Shown in pieces: positions 45,012 to 53,637 of a DNA stretch of 64,000 nt. The stretch spans positions 1-64,000 of the forward strand of contig CALKXV010000020.1 of assembly GCA_938005545.1 (NCBI GenBank). Reading direction: 5' to 3'. Made by a program: the position numbers and the translations under genes. How positions within the stretch are numbered: the first letter of the stretch is position 1; each line of letters starts with the position of its first letter. The notes under the pieces are model-generated. The model ran no database searches and was not told the origin of the DNA. It worked only from the letters and a program-made list of their open reading frames with translations. The DNA is from an uncultured Paracoccaceae bacterium (lineage in GTDB: Bacteria > Pseudomonadota > Alphaproteobacteria > Rhodobacterales > Rhodobacteraceae).

Positions 45012-45739
45012 GCGATCCAGGCGATCACCTCGTCGATGCTGTGGGTTTCCTGGCGCGCCGGAAGCTGGGGGCGGTCGATCATCAGAACGGGAATGTTCAG
45101 GGCGCGGGCCGCGTCGATTTTTGCGCGCGCGCCGGTGCCGCCGGAGTTTTTCGACACCACAAGCTCGATGCTGTGTCTTTCAAGCAGGTCGCGATCAGCG
45201 GTCAGATCGAAGGGGCCACGCGCAACGACAATGTCATGCTGCGGCAGATCGGGCGCGTGTTCGGGGGTATCGACAAAGCGCAACAGATAGTGGTGTTGAG
45301 GTGCGATTTGGAAAGCCTCAACCTCGGTACGCCCGATGGCCAAGAAGATGCGTTTGGGTTTCGGATCAAGAGTTCGGGCGGCGCTTTTGATGTCAGGCGC
45401 ATGGATCCAGTGATCGTCGGCGGTGGCTTTCCACGCGGCGCGGGTCAATGTGATCAGGGGCACGCTTGTTGCGGCACTCGCAGCGATGGCGTTTCGGCTC
45501 ATGTTGGCCGCGAAAGGATGCGTTGCGTCGATGATGTGAGTGATGTTCTGCGCTGTCAGGAAACTGGCAAGCCCGTCCGCCCCGCCAAATCCGCCAATTC
45601 GGGTGTTGACCGGTTGGGGATCGGGGTGCGCAACACGACCCGCATAGGAAAACGTGGCGGCCAATCCAAGCGCGGCGACGCGGCGGGCAAGTGCGCTGGC
45701 TTCGGCGGTGCCGCCAAGGATCAAGAGGTTCGGGGCCAT
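44984..45739 (-). CDS. cobK: Precorrin-6A reductase CobK
   Basis: NADPH-dependent reduction of precorrin-6A to 6B. It has 251 residues, beginning with a Rossmann-like LILGGTAEASALARRV and containing DATHPFAANMSRNA and VVSKNSGGTGARAKIDAA, the CobK signatures. It is the only reversed gene within the corrin cluster. Its 3' end overlaps cobJ by 28 bases and its start codon overlaps that of cobL within a single palindromic CATG. Confidence 0.95.
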   Translation of the reverse strand: MAPNLLILGGTAEASALARRVAALGLAATFSYAGRVAHPDPQPVNTRIGGFGGADGLASFLTAQNITHIIDATHPFAANMSRNAIAASAATSVPLITLTRAAWKATADDHWIHAPDIKSAARTLDPKPKRIFLAIGRTEVEAFQIAPQHHYLLRFVDTPEHAPDLPQHDIVVARGPFDLTADRDLLERHSIELVVSKNSGGTGARAKIDAARALNIPVLMIDRPQLPARQETHSIDEVIAWIAHSGTDRGV

Positions 45740-46937
45740 GTCTGACGCTCACTGGCTGACAATCATCGGGTTGGGCGAGGATGGACCATCCGGCCTGTCG
45801 GCTGCAAGCCAAGACGCATTAGCGACGGCAGACGTTGTGATGGGGGCCGCGCGTCTTCTGGATTTAGTGCCAGACATCGGCCATGAGCGCGTGGTCTGGC
45901 CGGTGCCGTTTTCCGACGGAATTGCGGTGTTGAAAGAATTGGCCGGGCGGCGCGTGGTTGTCTTGGCATCGGGCGATCCGTTTTGGTTCGGAGCAGGCAG
46001 CGTGATTGCACGTGAATTTGCACCCGAAGACTGGCGTGCCTTGCCGGGCGTTTCGGTCTTTTCCCGCGTGGCTGCGCGGCTGGGGTGGCCCTTGGAGCAG
46101 GTGACCTGCCTTGGATTGCACGCAGCACCTTTGGCGCGCGTGCGACCCCATTTGAATGCGGGACAACGGTTGATTGTCACGCTGCGCGACGGTGCATCGG
46201 TCAGGGAATTCGCTAATTTTCTCAATGGATTGGGATTTGGTGAGACGCGTATCTATGTGCTGGAGGCTTTGGGCGGTGCGCGGGAAAGATTGCGTGCCGG
46301 ACGGGCCAGGGACATCGATATTGGAGACGCCGTACATCCCGTCGTTGTGGCTTTGGATGTGGCGGATGCGGGGCGGGGGCTGGCGAGGTCTAGCGGGCAG
46401 CCGGATGAGATCTTTGCCACCGACGGTCAGATCACGAAGCGACCTGTGCGGGCGTTGACCTTGTCGGCCCTGGCACCCCGTCCCGGTGAGTTGCTTTGGG
46501 ACATTGGGGCTGGGTCAGGGTCGATCGGGATTGAGTGGATGATGGCGCATCACACGTGTCGCACCATTGCGATCGAAGCGCGTGCGGATCGCGCGGCGCG
46601 GGTGCGTGAGAATGCGGATCGGCTTGGGCAGGACCGGTTGGAGGTGGTGCAGGGCAAAGCGCCGGACCTGTTAAAAGGACTGGCTGCGCCAGACGCTGTT
46701 TTTGTGGGGGGCGGGCTGACACCGGATTGCCTGGACTGGTTGTGGGGGGCACTTGCACCGGGTACGCGGATTGTTGCGAATGCCGTCACGTTAGAGACAA
46801 CTGCGATCCTGACGACGGCACAGAGGTCTTATGGCGGAGAGTTGATGAAAGTGGAACTGGCAGAGGCGGCACCCCTTGGCGACTTCCGAGGCTGGAAAGC
46901 GGTGTATCCTTTGGTGCAGTGGAGCGTTGTGCGATGA
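45738..46937 (+). CDS. cobL: Precorrin-6B C5,15-methyltransferase (decarboxylating) CobL
   Basis: Two-domain enzyme (CbiE + CbiT fusion) methylating C-5 and C-15 and decarboxylating the C-12 acetate. It has 399 residues. The N-terminal tetrapyrrole methylase has IIGLGEDGPSGLS and VVLASGDPFWFGAG. The C-terminal class I methyltransferase, from about residue 225, has LLWDIGAGSGSIGIEWM. The start ATG (45738-45740) shares CATG with the cobK start on the other strand. It is the first gene of the second rightward group and overlaps cobE. Confidence 0.95.
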   Translation: MSDAHWLTIIGLGEDGPSGLSAASQDALATADVVMGAARLLDLVPDIGHERVVWPVPFSDGIAVLKELAGRRVVVLASGDPFWFGAGSVIAREFAPEDWRALPGVSVFSRVAARLGWPLEQVTCLGLHAAPLARVRPHLNAGQRLIVTLRDGASVREFANFLNGLGFGETRIYVLEALGGARERLRAGRARDIDIGDAVHPVVVALDVADAGRGLARSSGQPDEIFATDGQITKRPVRALTLSALAPRPGELLWDIGAGSGSIGIEWMMAHHTCRTIAIEARADRAARVRENADRLGQDRLEVVQGKAPDLLKGLAAPDAVFVGGGLTPDCLDWLWGALAPGTRIVANAVTLETTAILTTAQRSYGGELMKVELAEAAPLGDFRGWKAVYPLVQWSVVR

Positions 46938-47296
46938 GGGTTGCGGGGTTTGGATTTCGCAAAGGGGCTGGCGTCGAAAGCCTGCGTGCAGCTTTTGAGG
47001 CCGCTGGCGGTGCGTCGGGTGTTGACATGATTGCGACGGCTGAGACTAAGATCGAGGCCTTGACGGGTTTGGTCAATGATTGGGGGCTGGAGATTGTGTC
47101 TGTTCCGGTTGCGGCTTTGGCGGATCAGCCGGTCATGACGCAATCGGCAAAAAGCGCGCGGATGTTTGGCACCGGTAGTCTGTCGGAAGCAGCGGCACTT
47201 TGGGGTGCGGGTGAGGGCGCGGTTTTGGTAGCCAGACGTGCGATCTCACCCGATCATATGGCAACCTGTGCCATTGCAAAAGGGGCTGGCAGATGA
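46934..47296 (+). CDS. cobE: CobE / CbiG C-terminal-domain protein
   Basis: A 120-residue protein matching the small CobE family, equal to the C-terminal domain of Cbi[51 protein letters not shown] and [17 protein letters not shown]. In the anaerobic pathway CbiG opens the lactone of cobalt-precorrin-5A; in aerobic organisms stand-alone CobE has an unclear, probably intermediate-binding role. It overlaps cobL and cobM by four bases each. Confidence 0.88.
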   Translation: MRVAGFGFRKGAGVESLRAAFEAAGGASGVDMIATAETKIEALTGLVNDWGLEIVSVPVAALADQPVMTQSAKSARMFGTGSLSEAAALWGAGEGAVLVARRAISPDHMATCAIAKGAGR

Positions 47297-48084
47297 CGGT
47301 TCATTTTATCGGGGCTGGACCGGGCGCGGCGGATTTGATCACGCTGCGCGGGCGGGATCTGATCGCGGCTTGCCCGGTTTGCTTGTATGCCGGATCGCTG
47401 GTTCCCGAGGCGATTTTGACCCATTGCCCGGACGGCGCGCGGATTGTGAATTCGGCGCCTTTGGATTTGGACCAGATCATTGCGGAATGCGTCGCGGCGG
47501 ATGCGGCGGGGCTTGATGTGGCGCGGCTCCATTCAGGAGATCTGTCGGTTTGGTCCGCCATGGGGGAGCAGATTTCGCGTCTGAAGGCGGCAGGCATTGA
47601 GTTTTCCGTGACGCCGGGTGTACCGGCATTTGCGGCGGCGGCTGCAACATTGGGCGCAGAGCTGACTTTGCCGGGTGTTGCGCAATCTGTTGTTTTAACA
47701 CGAACGTCCGGGCGCGCCTCGGCAATGCCGGAAGGTGAAACCTTGGCGAATTTCGCGCGGACCGGTGCGACCTTGGCGGTTCATCTGTCGATACATCGGT
47801 TGGATGCGGTGGTCGCCGAACTGGTGCCGGACTATGGCGGTGGCTGCCCGGTTGCTGTGGTGTTTCGCGCGTCCTGGCCGGATGAACGCGTGATCCGGGG
47901 CACTTTGGCGACGATTGAAGCCGCGATGGACGCGGGCATCAACCGGACGGCGTTGATCCTGGTGGGTCCGGCGCTTGGCGGTGAAACCGATGTGCGGTCA
48001 GCGCTGTATTCGACGGAGTATGATCGGCGGTTTCGACCACAATCCGCCCAGAGCCCGTTTTCTTCGTTGGAGAATGACAAATGA
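47293..48084 (+). CDS. cobM: Precorrin-4 C11-methyltransferase CobM
   Basis: Methylates C-11 of precorrin-4. It has 263 residues of the tetrapyrrole methylase fold with [54 protein letters not shown] and [14 protein letters not shown], the last typical of CobM/CbiF. It is coupled to cobE upstream and cobB downstream by ATGA overlaps. Confidence 0.96.
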   Translation: MTVHFIGAGPGAADLITLRGRDLIAACPVCLYAGSLVPEAILTHCPDGARIVNSAPLDLDQIIAECVAADAAGLDVARLHSGDLSVWSAMGEQISRLKAAGIEFSVTPGVPAFAAAAATLGAELTLPGVAQSVVLTRTSGRASAMPEGETLANFARTGATLAVHLSIHRLDAVVAELVPDYGGGCPVAVVFRASWPDERVIRGTLATIEAAMDAGINRTALILVGPALGGETDVRSALYSTEYDRRFRPQSAQSPFSSLENDK

Positions 48085-49397
48085 CCAAACACGCCCCCGG
48101 TATCATGATCTCGGCACCTGCATCGGGCACCGGAAAAACCACCGTGGCACTTGGGTTGTTGCGTGCGTTGAAAGACGACGGGTTGGTCGTGCAGCCGTTC
48201 AAAAGCGGCCCGGATTACATTGACCCGGCGTTTCACGAAGCGGCCGCAGGGCGGAAGTCGTTCAACCTTGACACATGGGCGATGAGCGAGGGGTTATTCG
48301 CCGGGATCGCCAGCCAGGCCCAGGGGGCCGACATTGTTGTGGGTGAAGGCTCGATGGGGTTATACGATGGTGTTGCGGGGCGCGGCGCATCGGGGTTTGG
48401 ATCCAGCGCTGAAACCGCGCGACGGATGGGCTGGCCTGTGGTCTTGGTGATCGATGTCGGCGGTCAGGCGCAATCGGCGGCGGCGACGGCGCTTGGGTTC
48501 AAAAACTACGATCCCGATTTGCCGTTCGCCGGTGTGATCCTGAACCGCGTGGCGAGCCCCCGACATGAGCGGCTTGCGCGCCTTGGGATGGATCGTGCAG
48601 GCATCAATGTTTTGGGCGTCTTGCCGCGACGGGGTGATCTTGCGTTGCCGGAACGTCATTTGGGATTGATCCAAGCGGTGGAGCATCCGGATTTGGACGC
48701 CGCCATTTCGGGTTATGCTGAGTTCTTGCGCGAAAATGTGGACATGGCGGCGATCCGGGAAGCGGCAAATTCTTGTGGATTGCCAGCGGGATCGGCCCTG
48801 CCACGACCACCGGCGCAACGCATTGCGTTGGCGCGAGATGCAGCATTTTCCTTTACATATCCCCATGTTCTGGAAGGCTGGCGACGTGCGGGGGCCGAGG
48901 TCTTGCCGTTTTCGCCCTTGGCTGACGAAGCACCTGATGCGAGCGCGGATTTGGTCTGGTTGCCGGGGGGGTACCCTGAATTGCATGGGGGCGCACTGGC
49001 CGGGGCGAAGACTTTTCAGGCCGGATTGCGCAACCACTCCGAAACTCGTCCGATCCATGGTGAATGTGGAGGATACATGGCGCTTGGGTCTGTTTTGATC
49101 GACAAAGAAGGAAACCGCCACCAGATGGCGGGCTTGCTTGGACTTGTGACCAGCTTTGAGAAACGGAAATTCCATCTGGGTTATCGTCGGGTTGAACTTC
49201 AGGCGGCGATGCCGGGGTTTGCGGCGGGCGCGGCGCTTCGCGGGCACGAGTTTCATTACACCACAATCCTTGAGGAACCGGATGCGCCTCTGGCTCGGGT
49301 CACGGATGCAGATGGCAATCCGGTGCCCGAAACCGGATCAATCAAGGGCAACGTGACGGGCACATTCTTTCACATGATTGCCGAGGATGCGGGGTGA
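48081..49397 (+). CDS. cobB: Hydrogenobyrinic acid a,c-diamide synthase CobB
   Basis: Glutamine- and ATP-dependent amidation of the a and c acetates. It has 438 residues. The N-terminal ATPase has [17 protein letters not shown] and [14 protein letters not shown], and the C-terminal GATase has the nucleophile Cys in [11 protein letters not shown] and GHEFHYT. The stop overlaps the GTG start of cobA. In the aerobic route this reaction precedes cobalt insertion by CobN. Confidence 0.96.
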   Translation: MTKHAPGIMISAPASGTGKTTVALGLLRALKDDGLVVQPFKSGPDYIDPAFHEAAAGRKSFNLDTWAMSEGLFAGIASQAQGADIVVGEGSMGLYDGVAGRGASGFGSSAETARRMGWPVVLVIDVGGQAQSAAATALGFKNYDPDLPFAGVILNRVASPRHERLARLGMDRAGINVLGVLPRRGDLALPERHLGLIQAVEHPDLDAAISGYAEFLRENVDMAAIREAANSCGLPAGSALPRPPAQRIALARDAAFSFTYPHVLEGWRRAGAEVLPFSPLADEAPDASADLVWLPGGYPELHGGALAGAKTFQAGLRNHSETRPIHGECGGYMALGSVLIDKEGNRHQMAGLLGLVTSFEKRKFHLGYRRVELQAAMPGFAAGAALRGHEFHYTTILEEPDAPLARVTDADGNPVPETGSIKGNVTGTFFHMIAEDAG

Positions 49398-50116
49398 GTG
49401 GTTTCGTAAGCTTTGTCGGATCGGGGCCGGGCGACCCTGAATTACTGACGCTGAAGGCGGTGGATCGATTGAGCCATGCGGATGCGGTTCTTTATGACGA
49501 TCTGTCGTCGGGGCCGATTTTGGAATTTGCGCAGAAGGATGCCGACTTGGTCAGCGTGGGCAAGCGGGCCGGGCGTGCTTCGCCGCGACAGGATCACGTC
49601 AGTAAATTGTTGGTGGATTACGCCAAACAGGGCGGACGGATCGTGCGGTTGAAATCTGGCGATGGCGGTATTTTCGGACGGCTCGAAGAAGAACTGGTCG
49701 CGCTTCACGCTGAAGGGATCGCGTTTGAAATTATCCCCGGCGTCCCATCGGCTTGTGCGGCGGCGGCAGAAGCGGGCATTCCGTTGACGCGGCGGATGAC
49801 GGCGCGACGGTTGCAGTTTATCACCGGGCACGATGTGGCGGGGCGCTTGCCGGAAGATCTGAACTTGCCCGCATTGGCCGACGCACAAGCGACCACGGTG
49901 GTCTATATGGGCCGCCGCACATTTGCGGATCTGGCCGAGATGTTATTGGCGGCAGGTTTGCCCGACGATACGCCGGCTTTGGTGGCGACGGGTGTTACAA
50001 CGCCGGATCAGTCACTTGATCGCAGCACAGTCGCCAAGTTGATGTCGACTTTTCGCGCCGAAGAACCATCGCGGGCACCAACGTTGATTTTCTATGGAGC
50101 CCTTGCCGATGGATGA
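49394..50116 (+). CDS. cobA: Uroporphyrinogen-III C-methyltransferase CobA
   Basis: Methylates uroporphyrinogen III at C-2 and C-7 to precorrin-2, the branch point to corrins and sirohaem. It is the stand-alone SUMT form of 240 residues with a GTG start overlapping the cobB stop (GTGA). Motifs are FVGSGPGDPELLTLKA, VGKRAGRASPRQD, RLKSGDGGIFGRLEEE, IIPGVPSACAAAA and VVYMGRR. The GDGGIFGR and GRASPRQD forms fit the CobA family. Confidence 0.95.
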   Translation: MSGFVSFVGSGPGDPELLTLKAVDRLSHADAVLYDDLSSGPILEFAQKDADLVSVGKRAGRASPRQDHVSKLLVDYAKQGGRIVRLKSGDGGIFGRLEEELVALHAEGIAFEIIPGVPSACAAAAEAGIPLTRRMTARRLQFITGHDVAGRLPEDLNLPALADAQATTVVYMGRRTFADLAEMLLAAGLPDDTPALVATGVTTPDQSLDRSTVAKLMSTFRAEEPSRAPTLIFYGALADG

Positions 50117-50852
50117 GTTGATCCTGATCGGTATTGGGACCGGTTGCCCGGATCATATGACGCGCGAGGGTGAAGCGGCCATGCGGGATGCCGATTTGAT
50201 TTTGATCCCGCGAAAAGGGGCTGACAAAGACGATCTGGCCGAATTGCGCCGGGGGATTTGCCGCGACGTTCTTGGCAATGCCGCGCCAATCGTTGAATTT
50301 GATATGCCGCTTCGCGATGTGTCGGGCGATTACCAAACCGGCGTTCGGGACTGGCACGATGCCATCGCGGCCGCCTGGATGGCAGCATTGGCGGGGCGGG
50401 ATGCGCGGAAGGTTGCGCTGTTGGTCTGGGGCGATCCGTCGCTTTATGACAGCACGCTTCGCATTGCGGATCGGATTGTGCCTATGCCAAAGATGCGGGT
50501 GGTGCCGGGCATCACGGCTTTGCAAGCCCTGACGGCGGCGCATCGGATCCCGCTGAATGACATCAATGCACCGGTGATGATGACAACGGGGCGTCGGTTG
50601 CGCGACAATGGTTGGCCTGTCGGTGCAGTTACCGTCGCCGTTATGCTCGATAGCGAGTTGAGTTTCCGTGGGTTGGAATTGCCGGACCTGCATATTTGGT
50701 GGGGGGCCTATCTTGGGATGGAAAACCAGATCATCGTGGCGGGTCTCGTGACTGAAATCGCAGATACAATCATTGCCCGCCGCGCTGAGGCGCGTGAAGC
50801 CCACGGCTGGATCATGGACACCTATCTGTTGAAACGCGTTTCGCCGATCTGA
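50109..50852 (+). CDS. cobF: Precorrin-6A synthase (deacetylating) CobF
   Basis: Methylates C-1 and releases acetate to give precorrin-6A, a step specific to the aerobic pathway. The ATG at 50109 gives MDELILIGIGTGCPD and 247 residues and overlaps cobA by 8 bases. Family motifs are GIGTGCPDHMTREGEAAM, LLVWGDPSLYDSTLR and VVPGITALQALTAAH. It ends the cobalamin block; the next gene converges on it 3 bases away. Confidence 0.95.
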   Translation: MDELILIGIGTGCPDHMTREGEAAMRDADLILIPRKGADKDDLAELRRGICRDVLGNAAPIVEFDMPLRDVSGDYQTGVRDWHDAIAAAWMAALAGRDARKVALLVWGDPSLYDSTLRIADRIVPMPKMRVVPGITALQALTAAHRIPLNDINAPVMMTTGRRLRDNGWPVGAVTVAVMLDSELSFRGLELPDLHIWWGAYLGMENQIIVAGLVTEIADTIIARRAEAREAHGWIMDTYLLKRVSPI

Positions 50853-50855
50853 GCT

Positions 50856-52172
50856 TTAGTCGAGCGGTAAACCTGAAGGAACCTGACTGGGTTTGCCGAG
50901 TGGACGTGTGCTCGCGCTTTTTCCCGTCAGGCTTTCAAGGAATGCGACGATGTCTTGCACATCATCATCCGTCAAATCAACGGGCGTGATATCCACGGCG
51001 CGCTTATGGCGTTCTTTCTCACGCACATCGGCTTGGACTATGAAATCAACTTCGGTCAGCCAGTTGGCCTTGGGCAGGTTTGCCATCTCGGGCGCCCACT
51101 CGGCGAGCATTTGAAGCGGGTCCAGATGATGCCGGACGATGCCTTCCAAAGTCGGGTAAGCACCGTTGTGCCCATAGGGGCCGGTCAGTGCCACGTTGCG
51201 CAGCATCGGCGTGCGGAACCGATATGCGTCCTCCAACACATCGCTTTCCGCCATACGTCCGACGTCGCGGGGTTGTAATTCAAACCGTCTGGTTTTCCCG
51301 GGCCCGAAAATGGGCAAGGCCAATGCGTGGAATTTCTGATCGCTCATCAACGAACCACTATGGCAGGTCGCGCATCGCGCTTTGCCATAAAACAGTGTCA
51401 TTCCGCGCAGTTCGCTCGGCATCAGAGCATCATCGTCGCCCGCAAGGAAGCGGTCAAACGCGCTGTCGTGGTTGCGCCATTCGCTGGCCATGAAGGCCCC
51501 CAACGCGTTGCCGATGTCAACGATGGTGATGTCTTCGGCGCGTTCAATCGTGTCGAATGCGTTCACAAACATCTCACCATACGCCGGAATGGTGCGCACG
51601 CGTTTGGCAATGATCGGCCATGCATTGTCGATCCGGTCATTGACGGCGCCCGAGACTTCGTTTTCTTCCGGGTCACCCGCCATTTCAAACCGTGCGGTCA
51701 GGGGAAATATCGCTTGCGCGGCGAGGATATTGTTAAGCCCCTTGGGCAACCATTCTTCGGCAGGTGAATTGAACCCGTTGCCATAAAGATCAGAAGTTTC
51801 CAGCCGCCCATCGTGGAACAGCACCGAAATGTCGCGCGCGCCAAGGTTCCAAAGTGCTGACGCGTTGCGGGGGATGCGTTTGCGGATGCGATCCTGCGCG
51901 CTTTGGGGCAGGCGTTTTTTACCCAGTCCCGTACCGCCTTCGCCGATCCCAAGGCTAAGCCCGTCGCCGCTGCCCAGATCGTGGTGATGACAGGTGCCGC
52001 ACGCGATGTTGCGATTGCCAGACAGCACCTTGTCGTAGAATAAAAATTGCCCCACCTTGGCGACGTCAGGATCGACCGCTAGAAAATCAGCGTCGGTCAA
52101 AGGGCGCGGCAGATCAGCCGCAAACAGAGGCAACGCAAAGCAAAAGGCGATGATTTGAAACATCGGGTTCAT
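50856..52172 (-). CDS. Di-haem cytochrome c peroxidase / MauG-family protein
   Basis: Periplasmic c-type di-haem protein of 438 residues with a short signal peptide (ending near LFAAD, residue 20). Haem-binding motifs are C58-G-T-C-H62 and CATCH at about 266-270. NASALWNLG, LFHDGRLE, FRTPMLRNVALTGPYGHNGAYPTLEG are characteristic of the MauG/CCP group (residues 1-20 of that last motif quoted in part: TPMLRNVALTGPYGHNG). It may reduce peroxide or oxidise a partner protein; a substrate is not indicated. Its 5' end overlaps that of the divergent Sel1 gene. Confidence 0.88.
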   Translation of the reverse strand: MNPMFQIIAFCFALPLFAADLPRPLTDADFLAVDPDVAKVGQFLFYDKVLSGNRNIACGTCHHHDLGSGDGLSLGIGEGGTGLGKKRLPQSAQDRIRKRIPRNASALWNLGARDISVLFHDGRLETSDLYGNGFNSPAEEWLPKGLNNILAAQAIFPLTARFEMAGDPEENEVSGAVNDRIDNAWPIIAKRVRTIPAYGEMFVNAFDTIERAEDITIVDIGNALGAFMASEWRNHDSAFDRFLAGDDDALMPSELRGMTLFYGKARCATCHSGSLMSDQKFHALALPIFGPGKTRRFELQPRDVGRMAESDVLEDAYRFRTPMLRNVALTGPYGHNGAYPTLEGIVRHHLDPLQMLAEWAPEMANLPKANWLTEVDFIVQADVREKERHKRAVDITPVDLTDDDVQDIVAFLESLTGKSASTRPLGKPSQVPSGLPLD

Positions 52173-52640
52173 AGCGTGATTGTGGCGATCCTTATGGCGG
52201 TCGCAACCCCTGTCAGGGCGGAAATTGAAACCGCGCGTGACTTAATGGAGGCTGGCCAGTTCGAAGCGGCGCGCGAAGCCCTGTTGCCCTTTGCGCGATC
52301 CGGGAATGCAGACGCCGAAGAGCTGATCGGCGTTATGTACGCCTTGGGCCTTGGCGTCGACAAAGACCCGGAACGCGCGTTCGAATGGTACATGCGTGCC
52401 TCAATGAAAGGGCACCCCGGCGCGCAGTCCGGCATCGGCTGGTACTATGAACTTGGCATCGGTTTGCCCGCACCCGATCTCGTGCGCGCCTATCTGTGGT
52501 ACGCCTTGTCATCCATCGGCGGCGACCCGGACGCAGTGGATTCCTTGGAAGAATTGCAGAACCGGATGACAAAAGAACAAATCGACCGAGCGCAGGTATT
52601 GGTGAACGATTATAAGCCCTGGATGTATCCGTTTCGGTAG
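52155..52640 (+). CDS. Exported Sel1-repeat (TPR-like) protein
   Basis: Up to 161 residues from a TTG at 52155; a GTG at 52176 that begins directly at the signal sequence (VIVAILMAVATPVRA) is a good alternative. After cleavage near residue 22, three Sel1-type helical repeats are seen (DAEELIGVMYALGLGVDKD, PGAQSGIGWYYELGIGLPA and VRAYLWYALSSIGGDPDA). Such proteins act as periplasmic scaffolds. It is divergent from the di-haem protein with overlapping 5' ends. The specific function is unknown. Confidence 0.8.
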   Translation: MKHRVHSVIVAILMAVATPVRAEIETARDLMEAGQFEAAREALLPFARSGNADAEELIGVMYALGLGVDKDPERAFEWYMRASMKGHPGAQSGIGWYYELGIGLPAPDLVRAYLWYALSSIGGDPDAVDSLEELQNRMTKEQIDRAQVLVNDYKPWMYPFR

Positions 52641-52715
52641 GGTGCGAGCGGATGACGGCATTGCGGACTTTGCAGACGTTTGACAGAAAACCAGTTCTGT
52701 CTAGCATTCGACTGT

Positions 52716-53546
52716 ATGGACGAAACTTACACGAAGAATGCGATTGAATTTATCGCGGCGAAGTCTTCCGGACCACCGGTTCCTAGGGAGGCGTCAGTCA
52801 CCTTGCATTTTCACCCAGATTCTATGTGCGGAGACTTAAGCTTAATCGACGCATTTGCTTTCGATGGCGTCTATCGATCACAATTTGAAACCAAAACTAG
52901 CACTGGTGGTCTTTCCGCCTTTAGAGGCGGACAGCGTTGGATTTGGGAAAGTCGCATGTTTGGCGGTGCTTACGATTACGCGCCTGCAGAGCTACGGCCT
53001 AAATACGGCTCTTTGAATTATTCACTGCGGGCTATCGGTGGCTCACCTCGGTTCGGGTCGTCTCATTTTCGGCTAAAGCCACACACTATTAAAAGGACCA
53101 CATTTGCTTATCCCGACAGCCACTTAGAACCAACGGATTTTGGATGCTCGTGGCAAATGGGGCTAGTCGCATTGGCTCGGAAAAACGCGGCAGAACTGGA
53201 TCCATTGGACGACTACGTTGAGGCTCATGTACACGGCAAAATTGAAATCAATGAAGATGTAGAAGCCATCGTTCTCGATCCTTCCTATCGTGGAACACAG
53301 ATTGAGCGAACTGCTGGTAAGTTACCGATTTCTGTCGAGTGGCACGACGGATTTGGTTTGGCATTGGACCAGCTAGAGCTTTGCGCCGAATACCGTGGTC
53401 AAGATGTTGCAGAATTTCTTGGGTGCCTTGATGTTGGAAATGTTATCCGGCCATTCCATCTCGGGGAGTTCAGAGAAGGGCATACAGACCCTCAATTATT
53501 GAAGCGGGCTTGGCACTGCATTGCTCGATTTGGAGCACCGCTTTAG
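52716..53546 (+). CDS. DUF3626-family protein of unknown function
   Basis: A 276-residue cytoplasmic-looking protein that I recall as DUF3626 from the segments VTLHFHPD, FDGVYRSQFETKTSTGGLSA, FGGAYDYAPAELRPKYGSLN, GSPRFGSSHFRL and TTFAYPDSH. No enzyme activity is assigned to the family as far as I know. The many invariant His, Arg, Tyr and Asp residues look catalytic rather than structural. The ATG has no clear ribosome-binding site; a TTG at 52680 is an alternative. The gene is clearly lower in GC than its neighbours and uses more AT-ending codons, suggesting recent acquisition. It ends at a strong terminator. Confidence 0.75.
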   Translation: MDETYTKNAIEFIAAKSSGPPVPREASVTLHFHPDSMCGDLSLIDAFAFDGVYRSQFETKTSTGGLSAFRGGQRWIWESRMFGGAYDYAPAELRPKYGSLNYSLRAIGGSPRFGSSHFRLKPHTIKRTTFAYPDSHLEPTDFGCSWQMGLVALARKNAAELDPLDDYVEAHVHGKIEINEDVEAIVLDPSYRGTQIERTAGKLPISVEWHDGFGLALDQLELCAEYRGQDVAEFLGCLDVGNVIRPFHLGEFREGHTDPQLLKRAWHCIARFGAPL

Positions 53547-53587
53547 GCAATGGCATGCATGCACTTTGGGCTCAAACCGGACACTTG

Positions 53588-53623
53588 AAAAAAGGCCAAC
53601 CCAAAGGATTGGCCAATTTTTTT
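53588..53623. terminator. Bidirectional intrinsic terminator
   Basis: A-run, stem GGCCAA (53594-53599), a 9-base loop region, stem TTGGCC (53609-53614), then a T-run. A-rich and T-rich flanks on both sides let it work in both directions, ending the DUF3626 gene on the + strand and the TRAP operon on the - strand. It lies 41 bases after the first gene and 14 bases after dctP. Confidence 0.88.
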
Positions 53624-53637
53624 GCTGTGGGCCGACT

